Below are positions 46,501 to 54,771 of a stretch of DNA of 64,000 nucleotides, in pieces (the stretch's first letter is position 1; every line of letters begins with the position of its first letter). The notes beneath the pieces are model-generated. The model did no database searches and was not told the DNA's origin. It saw only the letters and a list, made by a program, of their open reading frames with translations. The DNA comes from Methylobacterium aquaticum. Lineage in GTDB: Bacteria; Pseudomonadota; Alphaproteobacteria; Rhizobiales; Beijerinckiaceae. The DNA is taken from NCBI RefSeq assembly GCF_016804325.1, contig NZ_CP043627.1, positions 2,121,001-2,185,000 of the forward strand, read 5' to 3'. A program made the translations under genes and the position numbers.

Positions 46501-46697
46501 GCCAGCAGGCGATCGGCACCGGCGTGATGGGCGGGATGATCTCCGCTACCGTGCTGGCGGTGATCCTGGTCCCGGTCTTCTTCGTCGTTGCGATGCGGTT
46601 CTTCCAGAGGAAGCGCGTGCGCGAGGAGAACCTCGAGGCGGCGCCGGGGGCGGTGCAGGCACCGGAGCCGGCGCGGGACCACGCGCATAGCCACTGA
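43524..46697 (+). CDS. RND efflux inner-membrane pump, HAE1 family (AcrB/MexB type)
   Basis: A 1057-residue proton-driven multidrug pump with two six-helix halves and two large periplasmic loops. It starts with TTG 43524 (GAGGAGA about 9 bases upstream) giving ASFFIDRPVFAWVVALFICL. The proton relay Asp pair lies in GILVDDAIVVVENVER, and Lys in GLSAKNAILIIEFARE; both are conserved. Family marks include VLVAVFIPMAFFPGSVGIIY and AGFSINVLTMFGMVLAIG. Substrates cannot be read. The operon ends with a strong hairpin. Confidence 0.96.
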   Translation: MASFFIDRPVFAWVVALFICLGGALTIPMLPVAQYPIIAPPSIALSTAFPGASVEDLYTGTTRLIEDELNGAANIQSFESASDSFGVVEITANFEPGTDPGYAGVEVQNRLKRVEARLPAEVRQQGILVEEASAATLNIITLVSKDGSMDEVALGDFLIRNVINEIRRIPGVGRATLYSTERSLRVWIDPDKLRGLSLNAADVTQAITRQNVQIASGAVGAQPSPETNAVNYPIVVKGQMRAPEEFGAVVLRANPDGSTVRLRDVARIELGGEDYKFTTRLNGGPAAGISVTLAPDGNALDTAKAIRAKMVELSQFFPDTVKWDIPYDITPAVEASIEKVLHTLVEAVVLVFIVMFLFLQNIRYTLIPTIVVPIALLGTCTIMLLAGFSINVLTMFGMVLAIGILVDDAIVVVENVERIMSEEGLSPKEATRKAMGQITGAIIGITLVLVAVFIPMAFFPGSVGIIYRQFSIAMVTSIAFSAFLALSLTPALCATLLKPIEAGHGHAKRGFFGWFNRIVDRETARYGRGVAWAVKKSGRMMVVYMILVAGTAYAFVRLPEGFLPVEDQGFFTVDIQTPPGSSFNRTLAAVKKTEEHLLAQPGVATVTIVNGFSFSGQGQMTSQAFVTLKPWSERGKDQSAAALVAGTNKAMAGYRDAVIQALEPPPIDNLGNASGFSFRLQDRAQKGYAALMAAQEQLLAIARKSPILKNVYVEGLPPAPQAELVIDREKAAALGVSFADINDTIQVNLGSVYTNDFPNRGKMQRVIVQAEDNQRLNATDLLNYGVKNQQGTMVPMSSFAHLKWSVGPSQIIGFNGYQSVRFTGEPAAGFTSGEAIAEMERLMTQLPKGFGYTWTGQSLQEKQAGSQATLLLALSVLIVFLCLAALYESWSIPLAVMLVIPLGVIGSVAGVLIRDMPNDVYFKIGLITIIGLSAKNAILIIEFARELWKPGTRLDTATVEASRLRFRPIVMTSLAFIFGVVPLAIATGAASKSQQAIGTGVMGGMISATVLAVILVPVFFVVAMRFFQRKRVREENLEAAPGAVQAPEPARDHAHSH

Positions 46698-46705
46698 CCG
46701 ACTTC

Positions 46706-46736
46706 GCGCGGGCCGGCTCATCGAGCCGGCCCGCGC
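46706..46736 (+). terminator. Hairpin after the RND operon
   Basis: A perfect 14-bp GC stem (GCGCGGGCCGGCTC / GAGCCGGCCCGCGC) with an ATC loop begins nine bases after the pump stop codon. It has no T-tract, so it may act with Rho or as a 3' end stabiliser. Confidence 0.6.
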
Positions 46737-46863
46737 ACTCAGCCGTTCCTCGGCCGTTCCTTGGCCGTTCGTGCCCCTCGCGTCGGGAAGGCCGCGATGC
46801 TCTATTGCGGACAATCAGCGAGCGCCCGATTCACCGGCGCCGCATCCCGACGGGAGTGAACCG

Positions 46864-47658
46864 ATGCGCGCCCTGACCCTTCTTGCCGCGCTCGCCGCCT
46901 TGGCCGCAGGCCCGGCCGCCGCCGAGCAGGACATGCTGCTCGGTGCCGACATGGCCTCGCCGGCGATGACGCGGGCCGAGATGAGCCGGGCCGACGTCGA
47001 GGCGCTGATCGCCCGGGGTGGGCCGGTCGACCTCTCGGGCAAGTCCCTGTCCGGCCTCGATCTCTCCGGCCTCGACCTGCGGGGCACCAACCTGCGCACC
47101 GCGCGCCTGAACAAGGCCCTTTTGCGGGGTACCGATCTCAGCGGTGCCAACCTCGAACAATCCTGGTTCCTCAAGGCGGACCTCTCCGGCGCCAAGCTCG
47201 CCGGCGCGCGGATGTTCGGCATCATGGCGCGTGACGCGAATTTCAGCGGCGCCGATCTCAGCCGCGCGGTCCCGATCGGCGACTTTCGCGGTGCCAACCT
47301 GAGCGGGGCGAATCTCGCCGGTCTGAAGGGCGGGGCCGACCTCAAGAACCAGTCGATGGGCCTGATGCGGACGGTGTTCGTCTCGGTGAACCTCACCGGC
47401 GCGAACCTCCGCGGCGCCGATCTCGGCCGCGCCCGGCTCGACTATGCCGACCTGCGCGGTGCCGACCTCAGCGACGCGGTGCTGCTGGGCGCCGATCTGT
47501 CGGGGGCGAACCTGACCGGCGCGACCGTGTCCGGGGCGGAGTTCAAGAACGCCGATGTCGGCGGGGCGCAACTCGTCGATCTGAAGGGCGAGGATAAGGC
47601 CAGGGACTGGACGGCGCGGGTGAATGCGGACCGGGCGATCACGCGGGCGAGCCGGTGA
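46864..47658 (+). CDS. Secreted pentapeptide-repeat protein
   Basis: A 264-residue protein with a signal peptide (RALTLLAALAALAAGPAAA) and about 25 degenerate A(D/N)LXX repeats from residue 55 on (LSGLDLSGLDLRGTNL, ADLSGAKLAGARMFG, GADLSDAVLLGADLSGANL). Together they form a right-handed quadrilateral beta-helix. The fold is a rod-like scaffold, and secreted members have no assigned function. It is interrupted once by GGADLKNQSMGLMRTVFVS. It follows the efflux operon with its own leader. Confidence 0.9.
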   Translation: MRALTLLAALAALAAGPAAAEQDMLLGADMASPAMTRAEMSRADVEALIARGGPVDLSGKSLSGLDLSGLDLRGTNLRTARLNKALLRGTDLSGANLEQSWFLKADLSGAKLAGARMFGIMARDANFSGADLSRAVPIGDFRGANLSGANLAGLKGGADLKNQSMGLMRTVFVSVNLTGANLRGADLGRARLDYADLRGADLSDAVLLGADLSGANLTGATVSGAEFKNADVGGAQLVDLKGEDKARDWTARVNADRAITRASR

Positions 47659-47733
47659 TCGTGACATGAAGAGGATTCCATTAGCCGCCTGAGATCCTGT
47701 TCGATTGATCTCGACAGTCTCGAAAATCCTCTT

Positions 47734-47772
47734 CGTCATTCCGGACTCCGCTTTCGCGGCCCCGGAATGACG
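47734..47772. repeat. Dispersed palindromic repeat, family B, short copy
   Basis: Only the outer arms of family B are present (TCGTCATTCCGGACTCCG and CGCGGCCCCGGAATGACG), joined into a single 39-base hairpin. Confidence 0.75.
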
Positions 47773-47954
47773 CGGTGAGAGTGAGGTCCCTATCGACTGA
47801 TGATGTTGCTCGGATCGGGCATTGCTCCAGCCGATCTGGGCCTGACCGTCATGGCCCTCTGGCCGCCCTGTCATGAGTCGCAGTTGGCCGGCGCCGCACG
47901 CGCCGGCATAGTCTGCGCCGGCCGACCACCGGTCGCCACGAGAGGATTCCTCCC

Positions 47955-48734
47955 ATGCGCCGCACCCGCGCCCTCTGGGCCGCCTGCCTCTTCCTCCTCG
48001 CAGGCCAGGCCTCGGCCGCCGAACCGACCACGGTCTTCGCCGCGGCGAGCCTGAAGAACGCCCTCGACGCGGCCGGCCAGGCCTTCACGGCGGAGAGCGG
48101 CCTTCCAGTGCGGGCGAGCTACGCCGCCTCCTCGGCGCTGGCGCGCCAGATCGAGCAGGGCGCGCCCGCCGATCTGTTCGCTTCCGCCGATCTCGAATGG
48201 ATGGACTACCTCGCCGCCCGCAAGCTGATCCGGCCCGAGACCCGGGTGAACCTGCTCGCCAACCGCCTGGTGGTGGTGGCGCCCAAGGATGCCAGGGTGA
48301 CCGAGGCGGCATTCACGCCGGACTGGTTTTCGCTGACGCTCGGCCCCGACGGGCGGCTCGCCACCGGCGAGGTCAGCTCGGTGCCGATCGGCAAATACGC
48401 CAAGGCGGCGTTCGAGAAACTGGGCCTGTGGGCGCAGGTGCAGCCGCGGCTCGCCCAGGCCGACAACGTGCGGGCGGCCCTGGCGCTGGTCTCCCGCGGC
48501 GAGGCGCCGCTCGGCGTCGTCTACGAGAGCGACGCGAAGTCGGATCCGGGCGTGAAGGTGGTGGGGGTCTTTCCCGAGGGCAGCCACCCGCCGGTGGTCT
48601 ATCCCTTCGCGGTCACCGTTGAGGCGAAGGGCGACGGGGGCGCGCGCTTCCTCGCCTACCTACGGAGCAAGGCCGCCCGGCGCTTCTTCGAGGCGCAGGG
48701 CTTCACGATGATCGGGGAGGGGGCGTCGCAATGA
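47955..48734 (+). CDS. modA: Molybdate ABC transporter substrate-binding protein
   Basis: A 259-residue periplasmic oxyanion-binding protein with signal peptide RALWAACLFLLAGQASA. ModA signatures are TVFAAASLKNALDAAGQAF, then YAASSALARQIEQGAPADLF, ASADLEWMDYL, LLANRLVVVAPKDA and APLGVVYESDAK. It would deliver molybdate for the formate dehydrogenase cofactor. The stop codon overlaps ATGA, the usual coupling to modB. The frame opened there closes after 28 codons inside a family A palindrome, and no permease or ATPase follows. Confidence 0.93.
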   Translation: MRRTRALWAACLFLLAGQASAAEPTTVFAAASLKNALDAAGQAFTAESGLPVRASYAASSALARQIEQGAPADLFASADLEWMDYLAARKLIRPETRVNLLANRLVVVAPKDARVTEAAFTPDWFSLTLGPDGRLATGEVSSVPIGKYAKAAFEKLGLWAQVQPRLAQADNVRAALALVSRGEAPLGVVYESDAKSDPGVKVVGVFPEGSHPPVVYPFAVTVEAKGDGGARFLAYLRSKAARRFFEAQGFTMIGEGASQ

Positions 48735-48806
48735 CGATTCCACACCTCCGAGCCTGTCTCATCGGCGAGGCTCGCCCCGCATGCGTCCCTTTCTCCCCAT
48801 TCGCGA

Positions 48807-48923
48807 CCTCATCCTGAGGTGCCGCGTAGCGGCCTCGAAGGAGGGCTCCAGGAATCTCAGAGACTTCTGGAGCCCTCCTTCGAGGTCAGTCGATTGATGA
48901 TCGACCAACACCTCAGGATGAGG
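48807..48923. repeat. Dispersed palindromic repeat, family A, copy 4
   Basis: A 117-bp near-palindrome with arms CCTCATCCTGAGG / CCTCAGGATGAGG, almost identical in its left half to copy 1. It occupies the place where modB would be expected. Confidence 0.9.
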
Positions 48924-48987
48924 TGGAGGGTGGGAGTTCGCGGCCTCTGTCCAGGATCCTGCGGACGAAGCCGATCGAAGGAGGTAC

Positions 48988-49988
48988 TCACGCCAGCTGG
49001 AACCCGAAGGCGAGGGGATCGCGCTCGTCGACCAGGATGGTGTTGTGCCCGATCACCCGGGCCCAGCCGCCGATGCTCGGGCGGATGGCGGGGCGTCCGC
49101 CGACCTCGGCCGCCGCCTCGACCCGGCCGTGGAACAGCGTGCCGATGATGCTCTCGTGGACGAAGTCGTCGCCGACCTTCAACAGGCCCTTGGCGACGCG
49201 CTGCGCCATCCGGGCCGAGGTGCCGGTGCCGCAGGGCGAGCGGTCGATCCCTTGTCGCCGTAGAACACGGCGTTGCGGGCATGGGCCTCGGGGTGCTTCG
49301 GGCCGTCGGCCCACATCACGTGGCTCAGGCCCTGGATGCGCGGATCCTCCGGGTGGACCGGGGCGACGGCCCGCTGCACCGCCTCGCGCACGCGGGGGCT
49401 CAGCGTCAGGATGTCGGCGGAGGTCATGCCGTCGAGGCCGGCCCACCCGGCCTGCGGCTCGACGATGGCGTAGAAGTTGCCGCCATAGGACACGTCGACG
49501 GTGAGCGGCCCGAGCCCCGGCACCTCGACCCGCACGCCGGCGGCGTGCAGGTAGCTCGGGATGTTGTAGAGCCGGACCTCGTCGACGAAGCGGCCGTTGC
49601 GGCGATACTCGACCTCGACCTTGCCGGCCGGTACTTCGAGGGACAGGCGCCCCTCGACGCGCGGCACCACGAAGCCCTGCTCCAGCGCCACCGTGACGGT
49701 GCCGATCGTACCGTGGCCGCACATCGGCAGGCAACCCGAGACCTCGATGAACAGCACGCCGAGCTCGCAATCCTCCCGCGACGGCGGATAGAGGATCGAG
49801 CCCGACATCGCGTCGTGGCCGCGCGGCTCGAACATCAGGGCCCGGCGCACCCAATCGTGCTCGGCGACGAAGATCTGCCGCTTCTCGCCCATCGGCACGT
49901 TGGGCAGGACCGGGCCGCCGCCGGCGACCACCCGCACCGGGTTGCCGCAGGTATGGGCGTCGACGCAGAGGAAGGTGTGCGGATGCAT
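48988..49988 (-). CDS. 4-Hydroxyproline 2-epimerase / proline racemase family, with a 1-base frameshift
   Basis: A proline-racemase-fold enzyme of 333 residues once one base is restored. The two catalytic cysteines are visible: CGHG in LPMCGHGTIGTVTVAL and CGTG in SPCGTGTSARMAQRV. The pattern fits trans-4-hydroxyproline 2-epimerase, which starts hydroxyproline catabolism. At 49249-49251 the plus strand has CCC where CCCC is needed, so the frame breaks after NAVFYGDKG and resumes with IDRSPCGTG. Because the second cysteine lies beyond the break, the enzyme would be dead if the frameshift is real. No hydroxyproline pathway partner is adjacent. Confidence 0.9.
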
Positions 49989-50232
49989 GGCGGGAGCGGT
50001 CTCCGGGAAAGCGCGGACGCCCCTTCGTCGCAGAATTCGCCGCGCCGTCATAGCGCACCGCGAACGGCCACGATGACGGCCGGACCTCTCATCCCGCCGC
50101 GAAGCCGGGCCAGATGACGCAGAGGGAGAGGCCGGGCCCGAGGCAACCGGCCGGCGCCTGTCACGTTCCCTGCACGGTGATGCGGTCCCGACGGGGCCGA
50201 CACGATCGTGCCCCAGCGAAAGGAGGTTGCCG

Positions 50233-50946
50233 ATGATGGACAATATCGTTCAGGGTTTCACGCAGTTCCGCGAGCAGGTGTTTCCGAGCCAGCGCTCCGT
50301 CTATCAGCGCCTCGTCCATGACGGCCAGAAGCCGAAGGCCCTGGTGATCTCCTGCGCCGATTCGCGCGTCGTGCCGGAGCTGATCACCCAGGCGGGTCCG
50401 GGCGAGCTGTTCGTCACCCGCAACGTCGGCAACATCGTGCCCCCCTTCGCCACCATGCTGGGCGGCGTGACCGCGGCGGTCGAGTATGCCGTGATGGCGC
50501 TCGGCGTGCGCGACATCGTGATCTGCGGCCACTCGGATTGCGGCGCCATGAAGGGCCTGCTCACGCCGGGCCTCGCCGAGAAGATGCCGAATGTCGGCGC
50601 CTGGCTGCGCCACGGCGAGGCGGCCCGCAAGATCGTCTGCGACGCCTATCCCGACGACATCGACGACAAGCGCCGCCTCCACGCCCTGGCGATGGAGAAC
50701 GTGCTGGTGCAGCTCAACCACCTGCGCACCCATCCGGCGGTGGCGAGCGCGCTCGCCTCGGGCCAGCTCACCCTGCACGGCTGGCTGTTCGAGATCGAGA
50801 CCGGCCACCTGCTGGTCTATGACGGCGAGGCCGGGCGCTTCGTGGTCCTGGCCGAGGAGGACGAGCTGCCGGTGGCCGAGACCTCGTCCGCGCCGCGGCT
50901 CGCCGCCTCCGGCGTGGGAACACCCGAGGTCCGCGCGGCCGAGTAA
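50233..50946 (+). CDS. Beta-class carbonic anhydrase
   Basis: A 237-residue zinc enzyme interconverting CO2 and bicarbonate. Zinc ligands and catalytic pair are in ISCADSRVVPELI (Cys, with Asp-Arg) and ICGHSDCGAMKGL (His and Cys). LFVTRNVGNIVPP is the family stretch for the dimer. ATG 50233 has AGGAGG six bases upstream. A Pro/Ala-rich acidic tail of about 20 residues extends the usual length. CO2 formed by formate dehydrogenase could be one substrate source, but the genes are far apart. Confidence 0.95.
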   Translation: MMDNIVQGFTQFREQVFPSQRSVYQRLVHDGQKPKALVISCADSRVVPELITQAGPGELFVTRNVGNIVPPFATMLGGVTAAVEYAVMALGVRDIVICGHSDCGAMKGLLTPGLAEKMPNVGAWLRHGEAARKIVCDAYPDDIDDKRRLHALAMENVLVQLNHLRTHPAVASALASGQLTLHGWLFEIETGHLLVYDGEAGRFVVLAEEDELPVAETSSAPRLAASGVGTPEVRAAE

Positions 50947-50995
50947 GCGAGCCGGCGGATTGACAGGCGGGGAGCGGCGGGTGAGGACCCTCGGC

Positions 50996-51262
50996 ATGGC
51001 CGATTTCCGACCCGACCGCTCCCGCGATGCCGCCTTCGCGTGGATCGCCGCCGCCGCCACCCTGGCGACGATCCTCGTGGCCCATGTCGCACCAAGCCGC
51101 GGCCCTGCGGCGCACCCCGTCGCGATGTCGCCGGCCGAGGATCCCGGCTGCCGCGAATGGACCGATTCCTGCCGCGTCTGCACCCGCGGCGCCGACGGGG
51201 TCCACTGCTCGACGCCGGGCTTCGCCTGCCAGCGGGAGGCCCTGCGCTGCACCGGGCGCTGA
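50996..51262 (+). CDS. Small cysteine-rich exported or anchored protein
   Basis: An 88-residue protein with one hydrophobic segment (AAFAWIAAAATLATILVAHV). The C-terminal domain has six cysteines in 40 residues (DPGCREWTDSCRVCTRG and VHCSTPGFACQREALRCTGR), probably disulfide-bonded. It lies 49 bases after the carbonic anhydrase gene and may be cotranscribed. GTG 50981 is an alternative start. No function recognised. Confidence 0.7.
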   Translation: MADFRPDRSRDAAFAWIAAAATLATILVAHVAPSRGPAAHPVAMSPAEDPGCREWTDSCRVCTRGADGVHCSTPGFACQREALRCTGR

Positions 51263-51325
51263 CCCGCCCCTGCGGCTGCTCGCATGGGTCCGGTGGGCCT
51301 TCGGGTGTTCCTGAGGCGGTCTTCG

Positions 51326-51360
51326 GGTCTTAAGACCAACGGTCGTTGAAAACGACCTTT
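51326..51360. terminator. Paired palindromes between convergent genes
   Basis: A perfect 12-base palindrome GGTCTTAAGACC (51326-51337) is followed by a hairpin GGTCGTT-GAA-AACGACC (51341-51357) and TTT. They lie between the small cysteine-rich gene and the GGDEF gene and may terminate transcription from the left. Confidence 0.45.
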
Positions 51361-51456
51361 GGTTCCATTCTCGAATTTTCGTCAAGCCTCTGGCTTGGCA
51401 TAGACAATTCGATATGGGTCAATGGACCGGTGCGTCAGCACCTTGGGCCAGTGGTA

Positions 51457-52710
51457 TTAGGCGATGTTGGCGATCACCGACACCGACGGGATCGCCGCCA
51501 CCGCGCCGTTGCCCTCCGCCAGGGCGTAGCCGTTCCGTCCCCGTCTCTTGGCCCGGTAGAGCGCCTGGTCGGCCTCCGCGAACAGCGCCTGCCGAGACCC
51601 GGGGGCGCCTGCATCCTTCAGCGCGACGCCGACGCTGATCGTGACGATTCCGACGCCGTCCGGACGGCTCGGATGGGGGATGTCGAGCGCCGCGACGGCG
51701 CGCACCAGGGCGGCGGCGAACCGGACCGCCTCCGGCGCTCCGGCATCGCGCAGGGCGAAGGTGAATTCCTCGCCCCCGAAGCGGGCGGCCAGGATGTCGG
51801 GCTGGATCCCGGTCACCGTCTCGGGTCCCGGCACGAAGGTGGCGAACAGGGCCGCCACGCGGCACAGGCAGGCATCGCCCTGCGGGTGCCCCAACGTGTC
51901 GTTGAACGGCTTGAAGTGATCGATGTCGATCATCAGCAGGGCGACGGCGCGCTCGCCGGCGCACCACTCCTCGGTGGTCTCGTCGAGGAGGCGGCGGTTC
52001 GGCAGGCCGGTCAGGGCATCGGTATGCGACAGGCCCTGGTAGCGCTCCCGCGCCGCCTCCGCCGCCTCGGAGACGGATTGCGCAGCAAGCACACGAAGAT
52101 ATTCGATGCAGCGCTGCCGTTCCATGCGGAAGTTCGCGTAGAGGGAGAACACGCAGCCCGTCCCGTACTGGACCGGCAAGGCGAGCTGCAATTCGGGATC
52201 GAGCCCGTTCTTCGTGCACACGGCCAGCGTCGCGAACAGGAACGCGAACGCCGTGAAGACCAGCGCGTGACGAAAGCGGAGTGCCAGCAACAGATTGCCG
52301 TAGATGACGACCAGGATCGACTCACCGAACGTGAAGACGCCGAGCGGGGCCGTGGTCAGCCAGAACAGCAGCATCGGCATCACCATGGAGCCGATCAGGC
52401 CGCCGAGCACGAGCATCTCGCGCATCGCCGATCCGTTCCGCGACAGCATCCAGGCCAGGGCGAGCGAGGCCGGCGTCACCACGAGCAGGCGGACCACGAC
52501 GCTCAGCTCGAAGATGTCCGGCATGAGCCAGATGGCGGTGAAGTTGTAGATGTTGTAGAAGATCAGCCCGACCAGGATGAGCTGCCGCAGGGCGGTCGTC
52601 CGCTCCCGGCCATGATCCGCCTCGTATCGCGCGTCGGTCGGGGCATCGAAGCGCAGCAGCCAGTCCAGGCGGCCGGTCTCGTCGAACTCTGCGGGAATGC
52701 CGGCAGCCAA
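51457..52710 (-). CDS. Membrane-bound diguanylate cyclase (GGDEF)
   Basis: A 417-residue enzyme making cyclic di-GMP. The N-terminal 200 residues hold about six membrane segments (LILVGLIFYNIYNFTAIWLM, MLVLGGLIGSMVMPMLLFWL), then a coiled linker. The GGDEF domain spans about residues 235-405 (LSHTDALTGLPNRRLLDE, then LLMIDIDHFKPFNDTLGHPQ) with active-site loop FGGEEF. No RxxD inhibitory motif stands five residues before the loop (it reads ILAARFGGEEF). It starts with TTG 52710, seven bases after AGGAGAG. Confidence 0.92.
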   Translation of the reverse strand: MAAGIPAEFDETGRLDWLLRFDAPTDARYEADHGRERTTALRQLILVGLIFYNIYNFTAIWLMPDIFELSVVVRLLVVTPASLALAWMLSRNGSAMREMLVLGGLIGSMVMPMLLFWLTTAPLGVFTFGESILVVIYGNLLLALRFRHALVFTAFAFLFATLAVCTKNGLDPELQLALPVQYGTGCVFSLYANFRMERQRCIEYLRVLAAQSVSEAAEAARERYQGLSHTDALTGLPNRRLLDETTEEWCAGERAVALLMIDIDHFKPFNDTLGHPQGDACLCRVAALFATFVPGPETVTGIQPDILAARFGGEEFTFALRDAGAPEAVRFAAALVRAVAALDIPHPSRPDGVGIVTISVGVALKDAGAPGSRQALFAEADQALYRAKRRGRNGYALAEGNGAVAAIPSVSVIANIA

Positions 52711-52839
52711 GATCGTGCTCTCCTGTGCCGCGCCCGCGACCGGGTCCTCTCTCCTTAGGTCAGAATCGCTACTTGTTCCTTAATGGTGCGGCATAGCGAA
52801 GACGATCGTGTTCCCGAGGCCGGTCTCGCGATACGAGGG

Positions 52840-53300
52840 CAAGTCAAGATCGCGCTGTCGCCATCCCGGGGCGAGACCTCCCACACGGCGCCCCCGGTGC
52901 CGATATCCGACCACGGGAAGCTCACAGGCAGCACGCCGGCCCGGGCGGTCCGCTCCATCACCGCGGCGTCGATCGAGATCTGCAGCGCGCGCGGCGTCCG
53001 GCTTCTCGAGGAAGCGCGCGACGACGCGCGCTCCGTCCGCACCGGCCTCGCCCGGCAGGAGGCGCCGGCTGGATGTAGCCATAGGCGGTGGCCGGATGAG
53101 TCGGCGCGATGCCGGGCGTCCTGACGTGACCGGCCTTCGATCGGCGTGGTCGGCTATGAGGATCGGCACCAACCCCTGCGGGTGGCGGCGTGGCGCGCCG
53201 CGACGGCGACCGCCGGGGCGGAATCGCGCCGGCAGGGATCGAGCAGGATGTCGGCGCCGCCGCCCTGCGCGAACGCCGCGCCCCGAGGGCGGAGGAGTGC
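52840..53300 (-). pseudogene. Remnant of mannose-1-phosphate guanylyltransferase
   Basis: On the minus strand the three frames in turn read like a decayed mannose-1-phosphate guanylyltransferase (GDP-mannose synthesis). In order: ADILLDPCRRDSAPAVAVAA, PILIADHAD, GIAPTHPATAYGYIQP, GARVVARFLEKPDAA, then ISIDAAVMERTARAGVLPVS and WSDIGTGGAVWEVSPRDGD. The N-terminal signature GGSGTRLWP and everything after the last block are missing. About 70-80 residues between EKPDAA and ISID are deleted, and at least three frame changes are needed. It is clearly a dead gene, unlike the single-base frameshifts elsewhere in the window. Confidence 0.82.
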
Positions 53301-53408
53301 CGCATCGCAGCCATGCCGCGTCCCGCCTTGCGGGTCCGGCGGGCCTGCGTCACTGCTCGGCGCCGTTGCCGGCCGCCTTTCCGCGAGAGCCGGCCCCTCG
53401 GGATAATT

Positions 53409-54716
53409 ATGGCAAGCAGCGCGAGCGGCGGGGCGACCGAGCCCGAGACGGCCGAGCCCAAGAAGACCGAGCTCGAGGCGACCGAGCTCGAGACGACCCG
53501 GGCCGAATCGGCCTGGGCCGGGCCCGGCTTCGTCGAGTTCGTGGCCCTGATGGCGCTGATGATGGGCCTGACCGCCGTCACCATCGACAGCTTCCTGCCG
53601 GCCTTCCCGGCGATCCAGCACGATTTTTCGGTCCAGGACCCCAACCGGCTGCAGCTCCTGGTCTATGTCTACATGCTGGGCTTCGGCACCGCCCAGCTCG
53701 TCTACGGCCCGGTCTCGGACGGGACCGGGCGGCGCCCGGCCCTGATCGCGGGCATCGGCATCTATCTCGCCGGCAGCGTGCTCGCCATGCTGGCGCCGAG
53801 CTTCGAGGTGCTGCTGCTGGCCCGCGCGATCCAGGGCGTCGGGGGAGCGGCGGGCCGCGTGCTCGCGGTGGCGATCGTGCGCGACCGCTACGAGGGGCGC
53901 GACATGGCCCGGGTCATGTCGTTCTGCATGATGGTGTTTCTCATCGTGCCGATTCTGGCGCCCTCGCTCGGCAGCCTCGTCCTGTTCGCCGGCAGCTGGC
54001 GGATGATCTTCGGCCTGATGCTGGCGCTCGCCCTCGTCACCCTGGCGTGGTTCGGCACCCGCCTGCCCGAGACCCTGCACCCGGCCTTCCGCCGGCCGGT
54101 CTCGGCCCGGGCGATCGGGGCGGGCATCGCCGTCACGGTGCGGACCCGGGCCTCCCTCGGCTACGCCACGGCGCTCGGCCTCACCACCGGCTGCATCATG
54201 GGCTATGTCGGTTCGGCGCAGGCCGTCTTCGATACCGGGCTCTACCATCTCGGGGCCCTGTTCCCGGTCGCCTTCGCGCTGATCGCCGGGGCGATGGGCG
54301 TGGCGACGCTGATCAATGCCCGCCTCGTGCGCCGCCTCGGCATGCGGCGGCTGGCCCATGGCGGCACAATCGGGCTGTTCCTCGCCGCCTGCCTCCAGCT
54401 CGCGCTCGTCCTGGCCTTTTCCGGGACGCCGCCGCTCTGGCTTCTCATCGTCACCCTGGCGGCGTGCCAGTTCCTGATGAGCTTCGCGATGCCGAACTTC
54501 AACGCCCTGGCGATGGAGCCCCTGGCGGCGATCGCCGGCACCGCCTCCTCGTTCCTCGGCTTCTACACCACGCTGCTCGCGGCCTTCTGCGGCCTCGTCG
54601 TCGGACAGTCCTTCGACGGCACGGTCACGCCGCTCGCACTCGGCTATTGCGCCTTGAGCGGATTCGCCCTTGCCACGGTGCTGTGGACCGAGCGCGGCCG
54701 GCTGTTCGCCCGGTAG
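53409..54716 (+). CDS. MFS multidrug transporter, Bcr/CflA (DHA1) family
   Basis: A 435-residue proton-driven exporter with 12 predicted segments. A charged N-terminal tail of about 40 residues contains two repeats of TELEATELETT-like sequence (DNA GACCGAGCTCGAG). The family motifs follow: SFLPAFPAIQHDFSV, then QLLVYVYMLGFGTAQLVYGP, VSDGTGRRPALIAGIGIYLA (motif A) and ARAIQGVGGAAGRVLAVAIV. ATG 53409; the ribosome binding site is not evident. Substrates unknown. Confidence 0.92.
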   Translation: MASSASGGATEPETAEPKKTELEATELETTRAESAWAGPGFVEFVALMALMMGLTAVTIDSFLPAFPAIQHDFSVQDPNRLQLLVYVYMLGFGTAQLVYGPVSDGTGRRPALIAGIGIYLAGSVLAMLAPSFEVLLLARAIQGVGGAAGRVLAVAIVRDRYEGRDMARVMSFCMMVFLIVPILAPSLGSLVLFAGSWRMIFGLMLALALVTLAWFGTRLPETLHPAFRRPVSARAIGAGIAVTVRTRASLGYATALGLTTGCIMGYVGSAQAVFDTGLYHLGALFPVAFALIAGAMGVATLINARLVRRLGMRRLAHGGTIGLFLAACLQLALVLAFSGTPPLWLLIVTLAACQFLMSFAMPNFNALAMEPLAAIAGTASSFLGFYTTLLAAFCGLVVGQSFDGTVTPLALGYCALSGFALATVLWTERGRLFAR

Positions 54717-54771
54717 AGCCCCCTTAACCGGTCCCGCGCCACCGTCCGGCGAACGGATGAAGGGGCTCGGG

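Noticed and set aside
43197..46814. A 1205-codon open frame on the minus strand opposite the RND pump
   Set aside because: It is antisense to a well-conserved AcrB-type gene, is rich in Asp/Arg/His/Gly as expected from GC-rich reverse frames, and has no recognisable domain.
52755..53172. Small open frames (95 to 130 codons) on both strands before the MFS gene
   Set aside because: Pieces of the minus-strand frames line up as a decayed guanylyltransferase, so none is an independent gene.
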